This document shows, one piece after another, positions 43,201-56,010 of a DNA stretch of 64,000 bases. Position numbers and translations under genes: made by a program. The stretch spans positions 50,573 to 114,572 of the forward strand of contig CAJNOL010000288.1 of the NCBI GenBank assembly GCA_905250125.1, written 5' to 3'. The stretch is from Rotaria sordida. Taxonomy: Eukaryota; Rotifera; Eurotatoria; Philodinida; Philodinidae. The notes beneath the pieces are model-generated. The model saw nothing but the letters and a program-made list of their open reading frames with translations. It had not been told where the DNA came from and did not search any database. Position 1 is the stretch's first letter, and every line of letters starts with the position of its first letter.

Positions 43201-46200
43201 TCAAATAAATCTTTGAGTCTTAAGACTCACGTGTAATCCAATAGTCAAAAGTCATACTAAACATATAGTCTAATTCTAATATTCTTGTTAAAAGTTAAAA
43301 AGAAAATATTCATATTGATGTATAGTAGAAGCTACATTCAAATCGTAAGAATCAGATAAGTATGCAAGAAAGAAAGAAAAAATGCATCAATCAAAAATTC
43401 AAGAACATAAAAATCTCATTGGAGAGATACTTCTTCTCTTATCAACCAAAATTTCGTCTACATTGATCTTGCTAGAAAGCATAGATCCGGATTTTTTTTT
43501 TTGTTCAGGTAAGAATCTTGACTAATGGTCAAAAATTAACAGTTCCAAGAATATTCATTAGTAATGTGTATTCTTATGAGATTTTTTTTTTTCTTAAAAG
43601 TTTACTTATAGACTAAAGCAGAAGTATTCAATATGGTATTTATCATCGTTTTTTCGAAGGATATTCATTAAAACACGTATGAATAAGTACATATAATAAT
43701 AGATTGAAGTTATGCAATAAAGAAAAACAATACAATTCAATCAAATGTAGAATAAAAAAAACGTATTTTTAATGAATTATATTTTCGAGCTTGAGATGAA
43801 ATTTTCTTCTATATTAAAATACAGTGTCATCGTTTCTTTTTTCAGATTGAAAATTGATGAAATAATCAATGATTAAACATATTTGTTTTTTGTTACAAAT
43901 TGATTGCAATTTCATATTATGAAGACATATGTAGAATATTATATAGGTGAATAATTTTAAAAATATCTGTTCGATTTTTTTTGTTGTAATAATCGAAGTT
44001 ATTTGTTACTTAATAATTGCATTTCTAAATTTTATTGAGTAGTTTGTTATTCATTGATATTCTTAATCTAGTTTTTAATCATAAAAAAGTTTATCTCTAT
44101 TTTTCTTCAATTCATTATTTTTTTTTTTGCACTCAAATTTTCAATATATGTATTTGTTTCTTTTAGTAAATAGTTTTGCACTTAAACAAAACGAGTATGC
44201 AACAATAATTTTCAATAGAATACAAGCCTATAAGCCTTTTACATAGATCCATATAGTACACAAATATTACAAAAGAATAATTATTTTTACAAGATTAGTA
44301 TTCGATTATTGCAGTTAGATACTCGGATCTCAGCATGAGTACTACTGATGACTATTCAAAAGTCATAAATTTTATGGTATTTTATAGTGTGAGTACTCGA
44401 TGTTTATATGCGTATGACTAGGGACTGGATTAGTAGATTTTTTTTTTTTGTCTGATAATGAGATACAATCTTGTCGTTATAGGTTTTCTTCATATAAAAT
44501 AAACTAATTTTATCAATATGAACAATGTCTTTCATGATGTAATAGATATTTCTTTTTCATCTTCTTTGTCATAAACTAGCATATGACGTGACAATACCTA
44601 TATACACGCAATGTTGAGATAAAGATAAAGGAAAATATGTCTTAACTCGATGACAACTATGATTAACATGTCAACTTTTTCTTCTTTCTTTCTTTCTTTT
44701 TTTTAAAAGTCAGAATCATTTATGATTTGAATTCATTACTCACCGATATAAAAGCTATTCATTAACATAAAATCAACATGCAATATTATAAGGTTAAAAT
44801 AAACTTTTTTAAAAATTCTTTTCACTTTATTTTGTACTATATATATATATATATATGAGACTTGACTTTAGAATTAAATTGCTAGTATAATATTTTCCAT
44901 CCTGTTTCTCTTTCATACTTATTCTTTCTCATTCTATTTAGCCAAAAGGAAAAGACAGAGAGAGAGAGACAAAGAAGAAAAGAAGCAAGATATTATTATT
45001 ATTATTAAACGATAGATGTAAAAAGAAGACGAACCGAGTTTTTGGTTTACGTTCAAGGTCAAAAATACTGCGTGTTTTAATGAGAATATTGTGTATCATT
45101 ATATCAGTATATATTTAAAAAAAAAAAGAAAAAACCTACATTTTATAAAGTGAGTACTATATAGAGAAAAATGATTGGGAATAATAATAAAAAAAAAGAA
45201 AGATTTTCTTTTTGATTTGAATAAAAATCCTGTTGTTCGTGCTTTAAGACTTTTATGTCATTAAAAAACTTGTCATTTATCAAATATAGTAATGTCTTTA
45301 TGATAAAAAAAAAAAAAGAAAATTAATATAAAAGAAAAGAAGATTATAGATTTATTATCTATATTTAACACTAGTGAATTCATGATGTAAGCATGTAAAA
45401 ATATTATACTTTATGTCAATATGAACTATATATAATTGAGAAGAATATTATAAATAACGAGGAAGTTTGAATGAATACAGAAGGAAAGTGTTTTCTTCCT
45501 TTTTTTTTTTTTTTTGATATATGAATGAAAAAAAAAAGACAATGAACAAATTCTTGTTATCGATTTCCTTAATTTTCTTTTTTCAATCTTTCATATATAT
45601 ATATATATTAAAAAAAAAAACTTGTCATTTAAATTAAAATATTACTTTTCTAAGACATAAAACATTTTTCTTTCATACATTTTGTCATAATTAATCTATG
45701 TTTTCTATAAATGATGAGTAGCTTTTTTCTTTGTCAAGAAAAGCAAAAAAAAAAAAAGAAATCTAAAATGATCATTTTCTCTTTCTTTGACTATAAGTAA
45801 CAAAGACATCATTGTATCAGATATATGTGTGTACGTTTTCTCTTTCTCTATTTTAAAAAGCAATTCGCTTAGTAATGACAAGCCCAATCCAAATCTAACG
45901 CCGTGTGACGTTCATTAGGCTCTTGGGGATTTACACATGACTACTATTCTACATAAAGAGAACCAAAAAGAGAAAGTAAGCTTTTCTTTTTCCTTTTCCC
46001 GTCAAAGTTCACTGTCGATTTTTTTTGCATTTGATGTTGTTTTAATTAAAACTGAACGAGCGAAAGTGCCGGTGATTTTTTGATTCTTACACGCAATGTT
46101 CTGCCCTGTCAAAATAGCTTTGAGCCTTTCTTTCTTTTATGAAAAAAAAAGAACAAGGTTTCGACAATTGTCATTGAATCAATGAACATTTCTAGTTGAT

Positions 46201-46647
46201 TTTCTGCTTCATCAACAAACTAGGGAAATTAGTATTTTTTTCTCTAAAAAACAGAGAGAGAGAGAGAAAGAGAGTCATACCTTTTACACTTGTACGAACT
46301 AACATTACTCGAAGAAGAAAAAAAAAGAAGAAGAAGAAATCGAAAGAGTAATTGAAATCTATTAAAAACGACAACGACGATTTACAAGGAAAAGGTAGTT
46401 CATTATTATCTAAGTTAAGATTGATTGGTAGAAAAATAAGTGAAACAAAAAAAAATCGAGATCATTTACAGATCTAGTTTATGCCTACATTAGGTTAAAA
46501 AGTAAAGTTCTGGTCTTGTTTTTTTTTTTGACATATCATAGATTGCTTGTTTTTCTATGGCTATAATATAACAACACCAACAACTACTACAGTCTGTTGT
46601 TGGTAATGTCAGATGAAACTATGCTATGATAAACATGTTTATTTATC
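40251..46647. other. Long AT-rich non-coding stretch
   Basis: About 6.4 kb with no convincing gene. It holds many A and T runs, short TA and GA repeats (for example near 44840-44860 and 46250-46275), and one imperfect tandem duplication at 42580-42790. Short open frames here have low-complexity composition. The right end should include the promoter of the ZP-like gene. Confidence 0.55.
42580..42790. repeat. Imperfect tandem duplication, period about 109 bp
   Basis: AAGAACCTGGAATGTATTAC ... CAAACAAGCTTCTTTTAACAG at 42580 is followed by AAGAACCTAGATAGTATTAT ... CAATCAAGCATCTTTCGACAG at about 42690. Each unit then runs into an A-rich AGAAA-type tail. Identity is about 75%. Confidence 0.5.
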
Positions 46648-48531
46648 ATGAGCTGCCGCCTGTTGGTGATGTTCATATTTATTATTATTCGATTAAAATT
46701 TAAATTGATGATATATTCTTCATCATTAAATCATATTGAAGGTAAATAAAAAATAAATTTGTTTGTTTTTGTTTGAATTTTATTATTTAAAGATTGCTTT
46801 TATGAAAAACGTAATGATACTTCATTAAATGGTTATAATGATCTTCATGATCATTGGATATCAGAATTAGATTGTTTAGATCGTTGTTTAAAATTAAAAC
46901 CAGAACGATGTCGTTCATTTGAACATTGGCGTACACATCGACATGGTTTATGTGTACGTGCTAATATATCATTAAGAGATCAACCATCATCAATAGGAAC
47001 AAATTTATTTGTTGATTATTATGAAATTGATTGTCGAAAAGATACTAAAGGTTTGTTTCAATTGAATTAAATATTTCTTTTTTGTTTTTCTCTTTGTCAA
47101 CATTTAATTATTCTTAGCTGTGAGATTACAAACAACAACTTGTCCAGGTGATGAATTACATATATTAGTCACATTAAATGGTATTGATCGAAATTATATT
47201 CTACTTGGTGATAGTAGTTGTAAACCTATATGGTCAAATGAAACACATGCACAATTTGTTACACATGTCGATAATTGCTCATTGGTATATATGTTGTTTT
47301 TTACGTGTAGAGAAAAGAATTCCATTTGTTAGATGATTTATGTTAGAAAAACTTTCAGCAAAAGTAAACTTTTTTTTTTTTTACAGGAAAATCGACATGT
47401 CCATATAGAAATTTACTTTTTTCGACTAATTAAATCTTTCGATAGATTTGTTTTTTTTTTTTGTTGTGTTTCATATAGATTTTAACTGATGGTTCAATTG
47501 TTGGTAAACTTCGTTGGGAAGGTGTAGATAAAGATACAAATGAAGCTCGACAATATGAACGTTTTTTTCTTTGTCCAAGTGATATAAATCACATACGTTC
47601 AGCTCATTGGACAACAGCAACAATGAAAATATCAACAGCATCAACATTTATCCAAAGTACTTCATTATCAAGTTCTACTCGTCGTCGTTTATCAACAACA
47701 TCATATCATAATGAACAATCTGTTCTACCAATTCATAGGTAGCTAAAACCAAAAAAAGAAAAGAATAAATGAAAACATTTTTTTTTTGTCTTTATTAAGA
47801 ATTCATTTACAATGGATTTTATATAATCGAACATATTCTTGTCCACAAATTTGTTCTATTTCACTTTATTCTCTTATTCATGTAAAATTAGATGATTTAG
47901 CATTAATGTCATCAAGTTTTTCTATTGATTCATGTGATTTAATAGCTCTTTATCCATATTCTGATTATGTACAAAAACATCAATTAATATATCGAGGGTA
48001 GATCAAATTCAAAGAAAAAAAAAACATCTCGTTTTCTTTTTCATTTGTTTTAGTTGTTCAACTGATCCAACTACAATTCATCTATCATCGGAAATAAATT
48101 CTTTATCAACATTTTCTTATTCTTTTTATCTTTATAATATTCTTAAAGAACCAATACCATTTCAAATTGAATGTAAAATATTAAATACAGAACAAAAAAC
48201 TTTCATTAATCATATAAATTGTTCATCATTATCATTTATTGATAATGATCAATTATCAACAATACAAAATGATAAAAAAAATTATTCATATATATTATTT
48301 CGTTCATCTCCTATTTATGTTCAAAGACAATTACCATTAAATTTCTTTGAAAAAGATAAATCTAATATTATAAGTAATGATTTTAAGAAATCTAAAAACA
48401 AAAAAGTTATAAATAGAGATATTTTCTTTTTAGATTCTATTGCTCCGATTATCGCCGTCCATCACATTGAGTGCTCTCTATTTGGCTTTTCTTTTCTTAT
48501 TCATTGGACTTTTTATTACTATGATAGTTGA
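46648..48531 (+). CDS. Probable secreted or membrane ZP-domain protein
   Basis: A predicted 484-residue protein from six exons: 46648-46741, 46793-47050, 47118-47284, 47479-47738, 47800-47997 and 48054-48531, in continuous phase. The start gives a hydrophobic signal (RLLVMFIFIIIRL). A cysteine-rich N-terminal part (DCLDRCLKLKPERC) precedes a block TTTCPGDELHILVTLNGI, then YILLGDSSCKPIW and FVTHVDNCSL. This order resembles the ZP-N half of zona pellucida domains (C...V.L, LGDPSCKP, F...L..C). A second half with FQIECKI may be ZP-C. The predicted C-terminus is uncertain. As an unspliced frame it ends at 48531, whereas use of an acceptor at 48434 in another frame gives a classic transmembrane helix. 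ZP proteins polymerise at cell surfaces. The family call is by pattern only. Confidence 0.6.
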
Positions 48532-50488
48532 ATAGATACTTACAGACGAAGAAGAAGAAGAAAAAAAAAGAAGAAAATTATTTTCTTTAAATAATAACAC
48601 TTTTTTTTTGCAATCGTAAATTATTAAATTATCTTGGTAATTTTATTGATAAATATTCAAATATGTTTGCATGTAAAGACAATTTTCTCGTATATTTTTT
48701 TATTAAATACTATACTTACGAATTATAAAAGAAATCTGCATTGTATAAAAAAAAAAAAAATAAGAACTTTACAAGATGATATTTAATTCGAAGTTCTAGT
48801 CATAAATTTGATATTTAATATTTAGTAATATTTCTATGAAGTGAAACGAGTTTTTTGTTTTTCGAAGTCAATTATATATCGATAGATGAAAAAATTGATT
48901 TTATGATAAAAGAATTCTTATTTTGATTTATTATATAAGTTTAAAAAAAAAAGAATGTTTTTTAATATATAAAAAAAAACATGATTGATGGATTGAGTCG
49001 AGAGGCAAAAAAAATAAAAGTATCTATTTAATTCGATATTAGAGTTCTACTTCTATAACAAAAAAAAAACTAGTGTGATATGCATTCGATTTAAAATTAT
49101 CATCTACATTTCTATGAATGATTGTGTGGGTTTTTTTTTGTCATAGAGATTTATAGATCATAAGAAAAAAAAAGTTGTAGATTGTCAAATTTCCCTCTGT
49201 AAATGTTCGTTGTTTTTTTTAACTAACATCCACTTAACAATAGGAAGGAAATGTTTTTTTCCTATTGACAATTCAAGTTTCTTTTCTTGTAATGTCTAAT
49301 AAAATTGTTCATGTATTCCAGAGTTGTAACGAGTAGAATTTTTTTTCTTATTAGTAACACCGAACTGCCATAAGTCATTTTTTTTTTTTTTACTTTTCTC
49401 ATCTTATAACAACAATTAAATGAATCTCTTGATATAATCATAGTCACTTCTAAATCACTACAGAAATAACATAAGATAAGTGTTGAAGTATATGACGAGA
49501 AAATTGAAACTATTTCTTTTAAATTGCTTTAAATGTCGTGACAAATATGTCGATGTTCTTTTAGCCTACTGACAGAATGTGACAGAAACGTTGATATGTC
49601 TGTCACGGTCTCATGGGTTTTGCAACATGCTGATTTTTGGTCTTGTCATATAGATAATGAAGTTGCTCATAATCGTTAAAGTAGTTTCATCGTTTGTAAT
49701 ATTTTAATTCTCTTGAGATAGCATAGAAAGCTTCTTTTTTTCTTAAGTTTTCTTTTCTCTCGATGGATAGACAATTTCATAGGACTAATGGAGATTTTAA
49801 TTCATCTTTTTTTCACTTTTAATGATTTATTTATTATTGATTTTAGACAAGCGATAAGAAAATAAAAATTTCCATTTTTTTTAATGTGTCAAATACTTGT
49901 CATGTCGTTTGTTTTTTGGTATGAGAAATGAAAAGATTCAAACGAAATGAATAGGTTTTCGAAAGTTTTGGTTTTTAGTTAAAACATATATATGAAACTT
50001 TGTATTTCGTAATATTTTTTACCTCGGTCTACTATTAATAAGTGCCATATGATATAAATAGTATTCAGGGTTTAAACACAAAAAAAAAAATAAAGAATAA
50101 CACTTATGTATATACTAGGCCTCGCCCACATTTTCTGTTATATCGTCCTTGACATATCAACAAATAAAATTAATGTACTTCCAATGTTTCACTTTTTTCT
50201 TCTCGATTACTCTCAATCGTTAACAGTCGCTTGTTTTTTTTACTGTTGCAGCATCATTGTTATTCATATTTATATATATATATATATATGTATTTGACAC
50301 CAATAAATGTATACTTCGTCGAAAGTGCGATAAAATGAAGAGAGAGAGAGGCGAGGGGGGGGGAGAGTGGGACCTAAAAAAAATATACAAATACTTATAA
50401 ATTAAGTACTGGGAGACATAATTTCGAACAGTATTAATAATATATTTAACGATACTTGGATTTTTATTCCTACGAATCGAATTCAATC
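48532..50488. other. Non-coding AT-rich sequence
   Basis: No gene is visible. Simple repeats include a TA run at about 50268-50290 and a GA/G-rich patch at 50338-50370. Confidence 0.5.
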
Positions 50489-50856
50489 GTGAAACTTGTT
50501 CTTTTTATCGTACTTGCATTTATTATAGTGATCAATGCTAATGTAATACATCGATCATGAGTGAATTTTGAACAATTAAAACCTATATTTGAAAAATATT
50601 CTTTTATATATATGATTGTAAAGCTGTTTCACATAATCTTCATTTTCCATATCATTCATAGGATTTATCACCTTGCAACTTTTGCACATGCGATAATGTA
50701 GCTGTGACAGGATGTGAAGAATCATGTAGAGCAAGAGTCGAAAGTTATGCACAGACTGACTGTGGTGCGCTTGTTAAGAGTACTAAAATAAAATATTCAT
50801 TTAAAGCTAGTACATGTAAGCAAGGTCTTAGCAGTACAGTATATACATGTGCTTAA
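50489..50856 (+). pseudogene. Relic of a small secreted cysteine-rich protein
   Basis: A stretch starting with a signal-peptide-like segment (KLVLFIVLAFIIVINA) and ending in a short cysteine-rich domain with about nine cysteines (CNFCTCDN, GCEESCRA, TDCGAL, ASTCKQ, YTCA). It looks like a former small secreted protein and appears broken by a few changes. The family is not recognised. Its good conservation of cysteines suggests that it decayed recently or has a close intact relative elsewhere. Confidence 0.45.
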
Positions 50857-52417
50857 ATATGAACAATAAATTTTAATTAATTTTGTGTGTATCTTTAATC
50901 TATAATAAATCATGTTTAATCAGTTGATTTAAATAAACTCATAATTAAATCGATCGTATGGAAAATTTAACAAGTTTTTTTTAAAACAAGAAAAGGTTTC
51001 AACAATAAGAAATGAATCAATTTTCATGATAAAATCGATTCGAAATAAATTATTGAAGAATAAATTGAATTATTTCGTTGCAATAAATGTCTACTTTTAG
51101 GTAATATGTCTACTTCATTCTTTGCTGATATTTTTTTTTACTGCCTAAAATCAAAATTTGACATTTATTAATTGTAACTATGATAGAATATCGATAAGTT
51201 GGGTTCTTTTTTAATATGCTCTAATAATATTTTTTTTAAATTTATAGTATTTAATGGTGTGTAATAAATCAATAATTAATTGAAGTATGGCTATTGCGAA
51301 TTATTCATACATCGGAAATAATAATAAAAAAATTATCTCTTTCAATATGTCATAATAGAGCAAAGTACCTATTTAATTTGATAAATTTTAAATATGCATA
51401 TAAAAAAAAATATATAACATGTCAATACTCATGAGATTTCCAAAGAAAATTATTTTTGAATAATTTATCAAGAACATGTAAAAAAAAAAGAATATTATGT
51501 CAGAGAATGACTGTTAATTCATTTTATTTAAATGTAACACACTATAAATATTCTATATATTAATGAACCACAGTGAATATTTCCGGGGGGGGGGGGGTAT
51601 TAAATATAGTAAATATCAAATGGTGAATAATAATGTTAATGTTTGATGAATAATCATGTCATATTTGATCTAATAGTTACAAAATGATTGATAAACAATT
51701 TAGAAAAAGAGAGTTGTTTTCTTTTTTTATTAATATTATTAAGACTTGCAAGCATATTTAGTGAAAAAATAGACGAAAGTTTCAAATTAGTAGTGTAGAA
51801 TACAATTTCAGATAGAGACGTTAATTTAATTGAATAGGTTATATTTAGAGAGGCAAATTTACTATCTCACATATTTTCAGGAATATCACAAATCTAGAAT
51901 AGATGTGAGAACTTAGGTTTAGATTTGATCTCAAATTCCAAAATCATTTTCTGGTTATGCCACGCTCCTAGTCACATAGATCATTGTTACTGACACTTTA
52001 TCTTACCAAATCGTTGGGACTTAGGTCATTTGAGACAAAAGCAACACGAAATAATACTAAACCCCAAGACTTTGGATTTGTTACACTCCTATTTATTTTT
52101 TCTGATCAAGATCTAAATCGAGACATTTGTCTCATATACATGGATTTTTATCAGTTTTTTTTTGTTGTCTCATATTAATATTTCAATGGATATAGAAAGT
52201 ATATGCTCATAAGTAGATTTCAAAATATATTGGGTTTAGATAATATTTTATCTGGCAGTCAGAAACGAGATCTAACCATAGTTCTATTTTTGATTTTGTC
52301 GTCGAAAATTGATGATATAAAAAATCATTACCTACATAAGAAACAGATCTATATTTGGCTAAATTTAGGTTTGCCTACTGAGTTATCTATCGATCAGATG
52401 AAATTGAAATCATTGCC
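50857..52417. other. Non-coding sequence with poly(G) tract and dispersed repeat
   Basis: Contains a G run of about 13 at 51585-51598 and, at about 51950-52020, a partner of the repeat in OPA1 intron 6. No coding sequence is convincing. Confidence 0.5.
51950..52020. repeat. Dispersed repeat (partner in OPA1 intron 6)
   Basis: CTGGTTATGCCACGCTCC, then ATAGATCATTGTTAC and TTATCTTACCAAA, in the same order as at 7341-7410. Confidence 0.45.
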
Positions 52418-52978
52418 GTAAGCGCTAGAAAGAATCCAAATAGTAATTCGAATAGAGAAAATAGTTTCCAACAAGAATATAAGCAAAAAAAAATTACTAT
52501 CAGACTTCCGAAAACCGAAACTCTAGTTTTTCAATGCCTAGAGAATATAAATATAATTTTGTTTAGTCTACATAGAACAATAGAATAAACGAATCTCTAC
52601 AAAATGAGACATCTCCGAGTTCTTTGCAATGTCGTTTAGCGGAGATACGACAATTTGATTGAATGCTAAAAAATGGCTTTTCTATAGGAAATAGTAAAAA
52701 CACGGCTTTAGGCACTTCTGTAAGATAGTTGAATCTCAACCGAAAACATTGCAGAGAACTTGAATATGCCTCATTTTGTAAACAATTATATACTCTGTCG
52801 TTCTATGTAGTCTAAACGAAACTATATTTACGTGTTCTAGGTGCGAAAAATAACTAGCCTTTTGGTTTTCTGGAATTCCTGTCTTTGAAAACCCGATAAT
52901 AATTTTTATTTCCTTATATTCTTGTAGAAAACAATTTTCTCTATTCGAATTACTATTTGAATTCTTTGTAGCGCTTAC
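52418..52978. mobile_element. Long inverted-repeat (foldback) element
   Basis: A 561 bp segment with arms of about 220-240 bp (52418-52640 and 52740-52978) at roughly 80% identity, beginning GTAAGCGCTA and ending TAGCGCTTAC. Further paired landmarks are AATAGTAATTCGAATAGAGA / TCTCTATTCGAATTACTATT and AGTCTACATAGAAC / GTTCTATGTAGTCT. The centre is about 100 bp. There is no obvious coding sequence, and the internal open frames are by-products of the repeat. Similar in design to the elements in OPA1 intron 13 and SIN1 intron 3 but unrelated in sequence. Confidence 0.8.
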
Positions 52979-53339
52979 GAAAACGAAAAAAAATTGAAAA
53001 TAAACCTTTTTAGTACGCACTGTATAACGGTAAAAATAAAAATATTGTTTTAGTAGTAAACTTATCATACCAAATGATTCCTAAAAGGTTATTAATAAAC
53101 AGCTATCAAAATACTTTGTATCTTTGTTCTAGATTTCTCAGCTATCTTCCATAGCAAACAATTTTCATATGATCTCCATCAGATTCGATTAGACTTATTT
53201 TTCAAATAATGAATTCGATTCAGTTTCGATTTCTGTCGTATAGCTTTCTTCATTGAAAACCAATTGATTCATCATATATAATTAGTTCTATTGTTATGCG
53301 GTAATACTTAAAAAAGCATGAGGTGTGAGTGTTAAGAGT

Positions 53340-53430
53340 GGGCAGATTCGATAACTCAAAAGATCAATTGGAAAGTTTTTTATGCTTGAGTTGATCGTTT
53401 TTTTTGCTTTTGGAATTGATGAACAAAACA
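53340..53430. repeat. Dispersed repeat (partner at about 56860)
   Basis: The segment with GATCAATTGGAAAGTTTTTT and TTGATCGTTTTTTTT resembles 56860-56945 (GTCAATTGGAAGATTTTTGC, TTGATCGAATTTTTTTT) in the same orientation. Both are followed by an ACAAAA-rich segment. Weak match. Confidence 0.4.
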
Positions 53431-55044
53431 AAAATAAACCGTTGAAGAAAAAAACGAAAATTTTTCATGATTGGGCTCAGTCATTCTCGACCACCACTCG
53501 AGACATCCTTAGATACTCATAAGGAACAAATCAATTATGAGAGAACAAGAGTATAATGAATAAATTACAGATCTTCTTTCCGTACATGTTCTAACAAATA
53601 ACCGAGGAGGAAACCTCAGAGAATTCAGTCTTGAAATTCGCTGTCTCCTTCTCACAATAAACACTACTCTTTTTTTTCCATTTGATCTGACTACAGTTGC
53701 TCTCCGACAATGAATATTAGAACTACAACTTAAGAAAAGTTAATTAATAAATATTTCTTTTAAGTATACAAATATGATCTTTTAATCATTGGGTGTATAA
53801 GAATGTTCGATTGTTTCACAGCATTAATTTTGAAATCCTAACGCCTTATTTGAAAAGAAAACATTTCAATTAATATTATTTCATCAACTATACATTTATA
53901 ATATCTGCAATTTGTAATAAATATTTATTTTTAAATAAAAATAATAATTCGACAATGAAAGACTTAGAAAAAGAAACAAAAGTTGTAATAATAGTCATGA
54001 TTACATACTTGGTGAAAATCAAATATTATCAAATAGAAAGACAACGTGATATAAATTTCAGTATTTCATTACATTAATTTTTTTCTTGTCAATGTATCAT
54101 AATAGAACTGAAAGAAAAAAAATCTATAGTTCTTTCCAAATTATCAATTGTTTTGTAAGGTTATATTTTAAAAAGATGAAGTGATTTAACATGCATGATC
54201 AATAACTTGAAAACAATTATATTCTTGATTAATTTTTATTTTAACATATAATACTAAATCGACATCCTATAAAAAAGAAAAAAACTTGACCAATGGAATG
54301 TCTAATCAGTATTTGTATCAGTGATATGTCAGAACTGTATTGATTTTTGACCATACAAGAGAAAAATATCAAGGATTATTTTCTACTAAACATTATAAAG
54401 ATTCACTAGAATACTTTCAAGTTCATTTTTCTAATTATAAAATTAATAATTATATTAGATAAGCTTTACTAGATAATTGTCTTTAACTTTACAAGTTGAT
54501 TATTATCTAGAAAATGGAAAATAGATTATAATTTCGTATTGTGCAACGGAATTCATTTGTTTTATCTTTAAACCAAATACCTCGTCTGACAAGAGAAGTC
54601 CCTGGTGTATAGTATCGCTTTCGAATCGAGACTATGTCCAAACATTTAAATAATAACAAAAAAAGATTGAATTTTTTACGTATTGATTTTTAATGAAATG
54701 TTCATATTAAAATGAACAGTCATTTTAAATACTATCAATCACACAAATGATACAAATGCTTTTAATTACACGTCACCAAACTTCAATAAAACGAAACAAA
54801 TACAATGTTGTATTGTGATTTCCTAGTTATATCTGATCGATAAAGATAATGTGCTGTTATCTTTTGATTATAAATGTTTTCGAAAGTGTAATTAAAAGAA
54901 ATCATTAGCAACAATTTGTTATGCATTACATTAATTATGTTATTATATTGTTACGCTAGTCATATACAACGACAACTTCCGATGTGTCTATTTCATAATA
55001 AGCACGATCGAAAAATCTAAAACTTTTACAATAATTTATTCTCG

Positions 55045-55240
55045 TGAAGGCTTGTCTCTATGCAAAGTTTCAAGTCGAAATTTGAAACTCAGTTTTCTTG
55101 AGAAGGAACTACGGTATTCTGTTAAAAAATACAATATCTTGGCAGTAATCAGCCATTATTCAGAACTCTTTTTATGGTATTTATAGTTGATTAGAACTTA
55201 CATGATGCACATAGTCTCAATTCGAAAGCAATTTGACATT
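55045..55240. repeat. Dispersed repeat family, copy A
   Basis: Contains CAAAGTTTCAAGTCGAAATTTGAAACTCAGT, written here as CAAAGTTTCAAG plus CGAAATTTGAAAC, then GGAACTACGGTATTCTG, ATCTTGGCAGTAATCA and CAGAACTCTTT. The order matches copy B at 55783-56010 and the copy in OPA1 intron 19. Confidence 0.6.
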
Positions 55241-55782
55241 TAGAAATATTTTCTCATTAGTAATTTAAATTATATCCATAGCTTGAATCATTTTACTAGT
55301 GAACTAATACAAATAAGTACTTGTTTAGAATAAATACTGATGCCATACAATGCAATACTTCAAAGTTTAATTACATTTTTTGTATAGATTTTAAATTAAT
55401 CAGTAGAAATCATATGGGACCATAGCGATAAATTTCTGAACATTTTCTTATACTTTGAGAAAAATAAAGGTAAAATAGAAGAATCAATTGATATATAGAA
55501 CTAAACTTGTTTCTAGATATTTTTTTAGCAAAATAGCATGTTTCACCTTAAAACCACTACGGAAAACTGGATTTTGAATTTCGACTTCCAAAGCTTATCT
55601 AGAGAAAAAATCTCAATAGGAATAGTTTATTGCAAAAATTTCCGATCTTTTGATCGCTTCTATACTGAAAGAAGATTATCGGAATCTACCGATGGAAAAC
55701 ATGTTATTGTTTTTTCATAGACATATCTTAAGATAGAAACAACTAAATAATCTATAATTTTCACAACAAACTAAACCTATTG

Positions 55783-56010
55783 ACGTCTGTATCTATACAA
55801 AATTTCAACTTGAAATTTGATACTCAGTCTTCCTAATGTTTCCAAAGGGATTCACACCATTCTGCTCAAGAACATTGTAGAAAATGTAGTATCTCGGCAG
55901 TAATCAAGTTAAGAGCCCGAACTCTCTATAGTGTATTTTTATCTCAATAGGACTCTATATGATACACGCAATCATAACTCAAAAACGATTGGACATTTCA
56001 GGGATTTCCC
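55783..56010. repeat. Dispersed repeat family, copy B
   Basis: Contains CAAAATTTCAACTTGAAATT, ACCATTCTGCTC, ATCTCGGCAGTAATCAAGTT and CGAACTCTCTATAG, then a segment ending AAAACGATTGGACATTTCAG. It is a direct repeat of 55045-55240 with about 740 bp between starts. Confidence 0.6.

Noticed and set aside
52736-53068. 110-residue open frame, minus strand
   Set aside because: Mostly covers one arm of the long inverted repeat; composition and position suggest chance.
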